From NCBI GenBank assembly GCA_038501785.1, contig JBAMJR010000024.1, positions 2,114,501 through 2,178,500 on the forward strand: a stretch of DNA of 64,000 bases, in the 5' to 3' direction. The notes below the pieces were generated by a model that worked only from the letters and a program-made list of their open reading frames with translations, searched no databases and had not been told where the DNA came from. This document shows positions 50,863 to 60,111 of this stretch, one piece after another; the first letter of the stretch is position 1, and every line of letters starts with the position of its first letter. The translations under genes and the position numbers were made by a program. The DNA comes from Myoxocephalus aenaeus (taxonomy: Eukaryota > Chordata > Actinopteri > Perciformes > Cottidae).

Positions 50863-52742
50863 CTACGAGGAGAGACAGAGTTAATGACAGGGAGGAGGAG
50901 AAATAGAGTGGCGAATAAGAGAGGACACTGAGACGTCAGGAAAGTCTTTCAAAAATGCTTTTTTATTGGCCTTCAGAGATGTGTGATCACAGAAATGACA
51001 GCTGACGACAATAGTGGACAGTTGATGGATTCATCTCCCATCTGCTGCTTCATAGATAGAAATGGAACGTATCAGGAAAAGGTTTTACTGTACAGGCACA
51101 CACAGATATATATATATATATATGGATATTTTATTATAAAATAATGAGAAGGAGGCAAAATCTGGGAGAAAGCTGCATAAATAAGAGTTAGTCTTCCATC
51201 CAAGGAAATTTAAATTAGATAAAATGCTCTTTTAGACATTTATGTAGTCCACCTGTCAAATAATGCGCAAAAAAAATCCTCTTTTTGGGCTTTATTCTCT
51301 GATCCACACGACGTACGTCAAGTACTCGGAAACTTAATGCGCTCCATTAAGTCTGTAAACCAGTTAGGGTGGGGCAGCCGCTCGCTACTAAACTGGGAAG
51401 GCTCCTCTTGCCAACAAAAAAAATAAAGAGATCCAAAGTCAAGGGCAGTGTGTTTTACTGCAGGTAATTGTGGCACTTCAGGGAGAACACCAAAAAGCAC
51501 AACAAGAGGATTAGGTTTGATTACACGTTAAACAACAAGCAACCCGGCTATCAAAGACAAATCTGAGAACCTGTTCAAAGCTTAGACATGGCAGGTACAG
51601 GGCGAATTAGGGAGACATCTGCTCTCAGTCATTTATTTATCAAAGGTAAGATTGATCTCAGGGTTCATCCTGGACACTTGTATGAAAAAGATGCAGACAA
51701 ATAAATATGAAAGTGCTAAATCTCGGTGTTTGTTCAGGGTCTTTTTTGGTACTTCCGTGGATAATGTAGACTGTTGGTGTAGATCCTGGGCGATTGAGCG
51801 CCAGATAAATAAAAAAAGAAGGTTATTAGGTGGCCTTTCTTGAAAATGCACATATTGCCTAAAATGACAATCTAATTTAAGCGTTTGACTTCTTTTGACC
51901 ACTGGACAAAAGACGCCATCAGATTGTTTGTTTGTAAAAAAATATATTTTTTTCCTGCCATGCCTCAAATGGCGTTGTGGATAGTTGATCCAGAAAGAGA
52001 GACGCTAAAGGAGCCAGACGAGAGCACGCGGGCAAAACTTTTCCCTTCAGCCTGAACTAAAGGAGAGGAACAATATTTGCCTCACAGTGTCTCTGCTTAT
52101 CCTTGAGAGCGCAGCGGCAACAATGATACCTGACAATTCTCCTTGAATGACAACACACTTAAAGGCGATCCTCAGCGTTGCTCCTCACTGCCTGCCTCTA
52201 GCGACCGCAATAGACCGGCTTGATAACAGTCACTGCGGTTAAACAGTAGTTTCAATGTAGCCTTTGTCTCCTGCTGTGCGTGCTCCATCCCCATCGGCAG
52301 CACGTTGCCGATGCCTCGCGCACACGCAACCCTGAGTGTTGGTGAAACTTTGCCTGTGCGAGAAGGTTGCTCTCGGGCCAGGGGAGGGGTATCACAGATG
52401 TGTATAAATCATTTGGTGCCACCCTGACATGTTTAAACGGCCGTCCTCTGGGAGAAAACACCCCTGATGGCGTGTTCCCATCTCTGCGCTGACGTGTCGC
52501 CATAGAGGAGCCAGCAGAAGACCTACTGCCGCCACTGCCGCGCTCTCAGGAATGTTAGCAAGGAATGACAATGAGTGTGCACTCAGCGTGTGTGTGCGTG
52601 CGTGTGTGTGTGTGTGTGTGTGCGTGCGTGTGTGTGTGCGTGTGTGTGTGTGTGTGCGTGTGTGTGTGTGGTGCTGTTCCTCCCGGCTTTGTTTGTTGTG
52701 TTCAGTGATGCAGGCTGCTTTGTGTTCTCGCTCCCTGTTTGC

Positions 52743-52744
<2 letters not shown>

Positions 52745-52806
<62 letters not shown>
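52745..52806. repeat. (TG)31 microsatellite
   Basis: A perfect GT run; an imperfect TG/CG block lies just upstream at 52595-52670. Confidence 0.97.
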
Positions 52807-52808
<2 letters not shown>

Positions 52809-52828
52809 AGTAGTTTGACGGAAGTTAC

Positions 52829-52846
52829 ACACTGCCCTCTAGTGTT
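52829..52846 (-). promoter_or_regulatory. CTCF-like motif
   Basis: ACACTGCCCTCTAGTGTT reads AACACTAGAGGGCAGTGT on the minus strand, close to the CTCF core CCA(C/G)(C/T)AG(A/G)(G/T)GGC. Occupancy cannot be judged from sequence. Confidence 0.35.
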
Positions 52847-53428
52847 GGCAGTTGTAAACAAGAGAAGCAAACTCAGGCGACTGCTGCTCCTCCATGCCTT
52901 TCTCTCTCTCTCTCCCTCTCTCTCTGTGTGTTAGTGGTCCATCAGGGGCAGCGGTGTGGGTCTTCCTTAAGCTGAAATGAGTGGTGGGGAGGCGAGGGGG
53001 TTGTGTTGATGGGTTTGTGGTACTGTGCCAAGCTGTTATCTCCTTAGCCGGGTAGAAAATGATTTTATTAATTGCTTCATTTAACGCTCCCCATGTCCCC
53101 CTCCTTCTTCCCCTCTCCTACACGTATACACAAACAACACCACGCAAACACACACACACACACACACACACACGCGCGCGCTGCGCACACACTCCAGCCG
53201 AGCTACTTTTCAAACTCGCCCCGCGTACACCTCTGTGACAGTTGAAATGCGCGCTCTCTCTCCCTCTCTCTCCCCCCTCTCTCTCTGCGGGGACCTGTAG
53301 AGAGAACAGTACGGCCATAAAGGCCATATGCTGGCCCATTCAGATGTAATAGCAGGAAGGCCCGGGGAGGCCCAGACAGAGGAGCTATGCTCCATTATGG
53401 CACATTATAGAGAGGAACAAGAGGAGCG

Positions 53429-53429
<1 letters not shown>

Positions 53430-53483
<54 letters not shown>
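53430..53483. repeat. (TG)n microsatellite
   Basis: About 54 bases of perfect GT, 46 bases upstream of the TGTGGGGAC repeat that hosts the nested insertion. Confidence 0.97.
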
Positions 53484-53485
<2 letters not shown>

Positions 53486-54119
53486 GAGATTGTGTATTAC
53501 CTACAGAGCAGGGAATGTGTTCACACAGCCACATTGTGGGGACTCAAGACAAAAAGCCGTTCCCCACAAGATGAACTATTGAATTTTAAGGTTGAGACTT
53601 GATTTTTTGATTTAAAGTAGTTTAAGGATTGGGTTATGGTTGCACTAAAGGTTGGGGCAGTGTTGTATAAAGTACCCAAAAGCCGTACTTGAGTAAAAGT
53701 AAAGATACTTTACTGGAAAATTACTCCAGTAAAAGTAAAAGTCACCTATTAAAATACTACTTGAGTAAAAGTCTTAAAGTATCTGATATTTTCTATACTT
53801 AAGTATCAAAAGTATTTTTCTGATATAAAATGTACTTAAGTATTGAAAGTAAAAGTACAAGTACATGCTTTTAATAAAAAAGCAATGGGTCAGAATTTTG
53901 AGAATTATGAAGTTTATTCTTTTAAGTGCTGTGGCCACCGTGACCAAGGACAAGGAGTTGTGTTGATAAAATAACCATATATATTATGTTCAACATAATA
54001 TATTGTACCTAAGTATACTTTTGCATCTACTATGTACTTATCATCGTAATTCTCCAAAAAGCAATATGACACTATATAGGAGTTGTAACAGTGTGGTTAT
54101 AAGTATGCTCATTCTGCCC

Positions 54120-54206
54120 GGTACCGGGCCGTGGGTCCCTTGGTACCGGGCCCCTTGGTACCGGGCCGTGGGGCCCTTGATACCGGGCCCCTTGGTACTG
54201 GGCCGC
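54120..54206. repeat. GGTACCGGGCC tandem array with 22+15-base alternation
   Basis: Successive units are 22, 15, 22, 15 and 13 bases, each beginning G(G/A)TAC(C/T)GGGCC. Longer units carry GTGGG(T/G)CCCTT and shorter ones CCCTT. The array is very GC-rich against an AT-rich surrounding element. Confidence 0.9.
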
Positions 54207-54635
54207 ACAGAAAGAATGAATGAAAAATGTAAGTTAAATTAAAAAAGTCCGGAAAAATGTTTTATTGTGAAAAATGACCAGATACATCCGTCTGTGGTAA
54301 CCTCAGACGGAACCTCTTGTTGTCAATATGTCACGTTACCCTAAAAATGAAACTTAAATCTGTTTCAACTCTGCCGGTGTTCTGGATTAAAACCAAGGCA
54401 AAGTATCCTGAGATCGCCAAAAAAGCATGAAAACCTGCTTCCATTTCAACATCCTGTCTTTGTGCAGCGCATTATAAGTTAAGCAGTAGACTGGACTAAA
54501 GGTTTAGTTAGGAGTAGACTGGACATAACGAACACACGTCAGGTCTCGTTGTTTCCTGTCTCTCCGAGGTCGGACCCGGTCCGTGACAGTTTGGTCTTCA
54601 CGTTACCGGCCCGTGACGCATAAAGGTTTGGGAGC
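54120..54635. mobile_element. Probable second element nested in the hAT copy
   Basis: It begins with the GGTACCGGGCC array, continues through cgcacagaaagaatgaatga and ends gcataaaggtttgggagcgc followed by tgg. Reversed, that end reads CAGCGCTCCCAAACC, a hAT/Charlie-like terminus. No matching left inverted repeat is visible, so the left end is truncated or rearranged and no duplication can be shown. Whether it inserted separately or is part of the outer element remains open. Confidence 0.45.
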
Positions 54636-57211
54636 GCTGGACTAGAGGATGTAGAGGGCTAATGCAGAATATTGTGATTCGCAAAACCTGCTTGGTGGAG
54701 TCTGTGTTCCACCACAGTCCCGGATGTGTTTTTCTTTCTTTCTAGAGATAGATTTGATTTTGTAGCGAGTAACGAAGGTTTCAGGGGAAATGTATCGGAG
54801 TAAAAGTATCAGTTTTCTTTGCAAAATGTAGTGAAGTAAAAGTAAACAGAAATATAAATAGTAAAGTAGAGTACATATATCCCAAAAAACTACTTAAGTA
54901 CAGTAACGAAGTATTTCTACTTCGTTACTATACACCACTGGGTTGGGGTTAGGCATGTAGTGCCAATGGTTGGGGTAAGACTCCGGGAAATGAATGTAAA
55001 TTAATCCAGTGTCCCCCTAAATGACTAAAACTAGGTTGTGTGTGTGTGTGTAGAGGAGAAGCAGCAGACTGCTGTAGCTGGATCAGTGCAGCCAGACCCC
55101 GCAGGGGTGTCTTGTTAGACATACACACACTCTCTTTCTCACACACACACACACAGACTGGCACATCAACAACAATAACCTCTGAGGTCAGAAGAGCTAG
55201 CGCTGCATTAGCCCCAGTGTGAACCTGCTGAGAGACAGAGCGAGCCAGTACAGCTGGTGCTAACCACCCAAAACATACACACACGGAGGGGCAGAACAAC
55301 CACAGTGGCACCGGTACAAACGTCAGGACTGTGCCAACACATCCAGAGTACACTGTATGTACAACTAAATAAACATTTCCAGATTGTTGAATAGATTATT
55401 GACCGGCTACTCGTTGTGTCGCCGGTTAATAAGAGGCTCTATTGAAGACGTGACCGCTCCTCAGATGAGCCGTTCTCACGACAACGAGATGAATTGAATC
55501 GATGCAGCGAAGAAAAGTAAACTGCCACGTCTCGAAATAATAGGAAGCACCTGTCTTGAGTGGCGTCACATGGTTCACCGTGGTACACGAGAAAGGCATC
55601 ACAATGCCTCGCCGCTAAAAACACCGTTTTTTTTAATAAGAGCTGCAGGCTATTTCCTGTGAGTAGGACCCATTGGGATCGGGATCCGCCGGGAGCGGAC
55701 GTTTTTTAACTTTGCAGCAATCAAAAGAATAAACTGCAGGTCCTGAGATTTAGCAAGCGCTAACCAGAGGGATGGAGTCAACAAATGAAGTTGAAAAGAC
55801 GATTAAAGTAGGCCATAAACCGCTCGCCGGCTGCACAGTCCCAAAAAAAAAACGTGACCACTACACAGTCGCTTTCGACAGCTTCTGTGGTGTCTTCCTG
55901 GTTCTTGCAGGTTTTCCCTCATCTACTTCTGACAGAAATTCCCAAAGGAAAATACCGCTTTGGAAGCCTCTCGACCGTCTCCCGTCCACTTATTGAGGAC
56001 CTTTAATAAGTGATATCTGGTTGCAAACTATCAAACAAATCACATTACCTCAAGTACAGGTGCCATCAGAATACTGCATATTTGTTGGCTTTTTTTAGGT
56101 TTTTGCCATCGTTTCAGTATCGGTATCGAGGTATTCATGCAGGGTGCGGTTTCGGAGTCCCAATGTTGGTATTGTGACAACACGAGTGCTGAGAGCCCTG
56201 CTGCCGCTGAGCTCAACACTTGTGCCTCGTTAGAAAGGGTTATGAGTCCACGAATAAGTGCTTCTGTTTATCAGCAGTGTTGCTTTCCACGTGTATGTAC
56301 AAGCTCATCCCTCCTGCCAAAACCGGAGCTCTTATACGGTGAGCCTGGCAGCGCCGCGGCATTGTATCTGTGCCTGTGGGAACGCACTTGTTTCAAGCTG
56401 TCAGTCAGGCATGTTTATTTTCCCACTGTAGCAGCTCCCACAGGTTCCTGGTGCTCGGCTCTGTCGGCACTCCACCATGCCAGCCATGCCAACAGTGCAC
56501 TCGCGCGGGGAGGGCGGCGCAGTGGGCAGGGTGGGAAAAGCGAGGGAGCGACAGAAGGGAGGGGGGGGAGGTGGGGGAGGAGAGACTTGAAGGGAGTGTG
56601 TGTGTGTGTGTGTGTTTGTGTGAGGCTGCTGAGATGTAGGTATCTGTGCAGCTGCATCCTTTAGAGAAAGGCTGCAAACAGGCGAAGAGGTGCACAAGTC
56701 TAGACAGTAACGTGTGACTGTGTGTGTGTGTGGGGGGGGGGGGCATTAATCAAAGCTGGTCAACAGAAAATCACGCCGACAAATTATTGACATTAATTGT
56801 GAAAAATGGCTAACTGTTCAAGCCTAGAAATTCTCTCTTTTTTTAGTGGCTTTAAGTAATTTAATAAAACAGAATAAAAGCAACTATTTTCTAGCTGCAG
56901 CCTCTCAAATATGAGCTATTTTAGCTTTTATTTTTCATTTATATCATCGTAAATGTATTATTCAATTTAATATCAATGAGGCAAAATGAGCTATTTCAAT
57001 GATGTGTAAATATGTAAAGGTTTTTTTGGGAGACATTTGATAAGCGACCAATTACTTAGAGAATAATTACTGGATTAATCAAGTCTAGTATATTTATTCA
57101 TAAAGTGGAAATGTTAAATCAATAAAGGATGCCTTATTGTGTGTACATGCATCTATTTCTGCATATTTGCTCAAAAAAATGAATCCCTAAGTATGTAAAC
57201 ATGTCTACCAG

Positions 57212-57214
<3 letters not shown>

Positions 57215-57302
<88 letters not shown>
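57215..57302. repeat. (TG)44 microsatellite
   Basis: A perfect GT run of 88 bases. Confidence 0.98.
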
Positions 57303-57303
<1 letters not shown>

Positions 57304-57581
57304 TCAGGTTATATTGCACATGGGTAATCCCCTAATCCTTTAGCTTTTCACTGTGATGTTTGACACACACCTGTTGAAGTAGCAGCCCTCAGCAGCCCCC
57401 TCACTACATATACTGTACATGCACACACACACATTCAAGCCAACACACACTCAGCACCTGAAAGAAGGAGATCCTGCTTTCACCTGTGGAAAAAAAAAGG
57501 GGGGGGATCTCATATTCGCACTCATCACCACTCAGTTGCACCCCCTCACACACACACACACACACCTACCTGTAATGTTAC

Positions 57582-57725
57582 CTGATAGCAGAGTGCTTGA
57601 CGGAGGCTCTGGCAGACTAGGAGATAAGCCTGGTCTGGCGGTGGGTGGTCCTCTTTCTCCGTATTGATGTTCAGGTAGAAACAGTTCTCTGTTGGAGCAG
57701 CTGCTGCTGGAGTCAGATGAGGTTA
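57582..57725 (-). other. Exon-like open segment on the minus strand (unproven)
   Basis: On the minus strand a good acceptor (gttgcctcttcctacag) precedes a 144-base open segment that ends at a gtaaca donor; a second donor, gtaggt, lies 12 bases further on at 57570. Both choices keep the same phase (1-1). The segment would encode TSSDSSSSCSNRELFLPEHQ, then YGERGPPTARPGLSPSLPEP and PSSTLLSG. I recognise no family. An open frame of this size has roughly a one-in-ten chance of arising at random, and no partner exon was found. Confidence 0.25.
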
Positions 57726-59108
57726 CTGTAGGAAGAGGCAACAAGGTCACTCAGACCTCTGATACTGTACTCACTTGAATGTGCTTAACTCAGTGTTTGT
57801 TGTTGTTGTTGTTGAGAGATTAACACGAGAAACGGTTCATTTACTCTCAAAATGCAAACTGAAACTGCTGTTCACATACCAGAGAGTCAAAGAGACAGAA
57901 TGAGTATTTTCAACCTGGGACACATTTTCCATAATGTTGTTTGATTGGGTTCAAATATTTGACACGTCTCCGCGGAGTGAAAGCGTGCCCCAAAATCCAG
58001 CTCGCTTTGGCCCTTGACTGCGTGTCGGTCAGCACCGCCGCTGTTAAACTGGATCAAGCCGGGGGTGAAGGCAGAGACCCCAGCCTTCATTGCTTCGTAT
58101 AGTTCTCCTTCATGCATCCCTTTAAACGCCCGTACGGTGTGGAAAAGAATTAGAAACACTTGACATCCAGAGCCAATATTCTATTTTAAAAGAACTGCCG
58201 TAAGCGCCACAGAATAATTTGTGAACGTTGATCAAACTTTTTTTTTTTATTAGAAGAAAATATCAACGGAATTCATCAGCTGCGGTTGAACCGTTTACAG
58301 ATTTCTGCAAGAAACGACTGCCTGCCAAAAACCCACGGTGCTCGATATCAGACAGTCAGCTGCGGCAGACGTTGCCGTTTGCCAGCAGTCGGCTAACTGC
58401 ACAGTTTAGAAACCTGCAGGTCCGTGCTGGCCACTGGCACTGGAATCATTAGAAGCAATTTATCAGAAAACTAAAATCAGAAGAAGAAAAAAAAATCAGA
58501 GAGAGTGGACCATGGTGCATTCAGGTGCTCCTCGGATCGTCACATCTCCCGGGGTTGGGAAGATGCGTTCCATGTGTTCATGAGCTTTAGGTGCTAATGC
58601 GGAAACAACACGAACGCGTTATTGTATTTCTTAAACCACATGATTGAGTTGTTCATTTACATGAACTTTTCCAAATTGAGAATTCATTTTTTTAGATTAT
58701 TCCGACACATGAATGCAGCACAAACACCCTCTCATCTCATCTCCCAATGTTGATTAAAGTGAATCATAATGTGTGTTTACCGACACTGAATTGTGAATAA
58801 TGGTACAGAGGAGTGGACCGTACCGGCCTATCAAGCATCATCATGGCAAAAATAAGACATTTTTGGAAAATACCAAGAATTATCCTTTGTGAGTAAATGT
58901 TGATTAAAGTCCACCTCTGGGTTTGATCTGACCTCATCCTGGCAACTAGCAATTCCTGTACATGGAAATCAATCCTCTCCAAATGTCAGTGATTCCTTGT
59001 AGATGTGGCAGAACAGATATGATAGTTGTTGCGTTATTATACATACTTAAATTGGACATACTGTCACCACTTTAATTACTTAATTAAAGCTGCACCAGGT
59101 GATATTGA

Positions 59109-59122
59109 CCACCAGGGGGCAG
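59109..59122 (+). promoter_or_regulatory. CTCF-like motif
   Basis: CCACCAGGGGGCAG is an excellent match to the CTCF core. It follows ttaattaaagctgcaccagg and a short spacer, a context that looks like a dispersed fish repeat, so the motif may have been carried there by a mobile element. Confidence 0.45.
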
Positions 59123-59615
59123 AGACAAACAGAAACAAGTTTTCCCATTGTACTGTATGTTTTGTTAAGTGATATTGAGCAGCATTATTGTCCCACTGGA
59201 GTTGGGTCTCTAGTTATTTGATGAATTTAAGTTCAATATTTACTGGCCTTTTAGCTGTAGTTTGATTCATAGTGTTTCATAGTTTCATATGTTTGGCTTG
59301 ATGAAGTCTGAATTCAATCGCACAGATCAGAAAACCAAACCGGAAAAAAAAGCAGTTCATCGTTGACTCTCAGTGGGATTTGCAGCACTATTTTCACCCA
59401 TAACAACAACAACAACCAATGCTTCACATTCCATTTCATGTCATTTGATTGAATCATACATTTCTAAATGTAGGTTTCAAATGTTGAACACATGAGAATG
59501 GAGATCATAATTAATGTATGTCCTTTTTTGTATGCTTGTGCATAACATAATCAGCTGTGGGAAAATGTTACGACATAATATGAGAATTCAAACTAAATTT
59601 TTACATTTTTTTTTT

Positions 59616-59862
59616 CAAATGGTCGATTCACCCCAATTACTTCTACTACTTTTTACAGAAGAAATATTCGCGATGAAAACTGGTGAAGGGAAAATTGCTA
59701 ATGACGTAGTGGGCGTGTGTCCTATTTTTTGTTTTGATGCCGTGAGCATTTCATAACTTCCAATCGGAGATTCTAAGATATTCATCTGCATGGCGAAGTG
59801 AAACTAGAGGGAAGTTAGAAAATATGTTCATTTGGAATTTGTGTGAACCGACCCTTTAAATG
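59616..59862. mobile_element. MITE with GGTCGATTCACCC ends
   Basis: The left end ggtcgattcaccccaatt and right end aatttgtgtgaaccgaccct followed by ttaa are inverted relatives. The right-hand interior gaagttagaaaatatgttca, preceded by tgcatggcgaagtgaaacta, matches a fish MITE of the TTAAAGG-GTTCACCC type. No coding capacity. Confidence 0.6.
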
Positions 59863-60027
59863 TTATACCACGTTGTCCTTCCTGTGAATAACTCCAGCAC
59901 TCGCCCTGAAGAGGGACTCGGGGCAAGGTTGTTCCAACATAATCTTTTTTTTTCCCCCAAGCAGGTTTGAATATCACCAAAGACATTTCCATGTATTGAC
60001 GTCTTGTTGAATTCTTTTCTTCCCCAG

Positions 60028-60111
60028 GGTCCTCCAGGGTCTCAGCCCTCCCCTCACTCGCAGCCCCCCCCACACAACCCCAGTAATCCCATGATGGGAC
60101 CTCACGGACAG
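60028..60111 (+). CDS. ssbp4: ssbp exon: GPPGSQPSPH cassette
   Basis: This 84-base, 28-codon exon encodes GPPGSQPSPHSQ, then PPPHNPSNP and MMGPHGQ. It is phase 0 at both ends, so it can be skipped without a frameshift. The acceptor is attcttttcttccccag and the donor gtaagg. SSBP3 and SSBP4 contain this segment; the main human SSBP2 form and some SSBP3 isoforms run directly from GFFQ to PFMSPRY, so this is a known type of optional exon in the family. SNPMMGPHGQ is closer to SSBP4 (NAPMMGPHGQ) than to human SSBP3 (SSMMGPHSQ), although the QPPPHNPS stretch is SSBP3-like. A 198-codon minus-strand open frame overlapping it is only a shadow. Confidence 0.94.

Larger units (their letters stand above)
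53658..54940. mobile_element. Non-autonomous hAT element with 8-base target duplication
   Basis: A 1283-base element with ends cagtgttgtata and tatacaccactg, inverted repeats with one mismatch. It is flanked by the exact duplication ggttgggg at 53650-53657 and 54941-54948. Near the right end a 12-base-stem palindrome (54902-54929, loop tttc) contains acgaagta/tacttcgt. Both arms are rich in acttaagtac, gagtaaaagtaaa and related ACTTGAGTAAAAGT phrases typical of this family. No transposase frame is present. The centre contains the GGTACCGGGCC array and a right-hand hAT-like terminus, so another element may be nested inside. Confidence 0.9.
53530..55052. mobile_element. Older TGTGGGGAC-type repeat, split by a hAT insertion
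   Basis: The left part (53530-53657) has attgtggggactcaagac, ccgttccccacaag and aggttgagacttgatttt. The right part (54941-55052) has gttaggcatgtagtgccaat, ggttggggtaagactccggg, agtgtccccctaaatgacta and a terminal (TG)n. Together they form one copy of a fish repeat I recognise, ending in TG. The 53658-54940 hAT element interrupts it exactly at its GGTTGGGG segment. Confidence 0.65.
55053..60027. other. Second visible intron, second half
   Basis: No proven gene. It contains a short CA at 55140-55155, TG at 56598-56620, a G-rich patch at 56550-56582, TG44 at 57215-57302 and AT-rich unique sequence at 56760-57200. Two minus-strand candidates of interest lie at 57582-57725 and 57887-58160. Repeat-like sequence lies at 58260-58450, a CTCF-like site at 59109, and a MITE at 59616-59862. 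The last stretch is the polypyrimidine tract of the 60028 acceptor. Confidence 0.5.
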
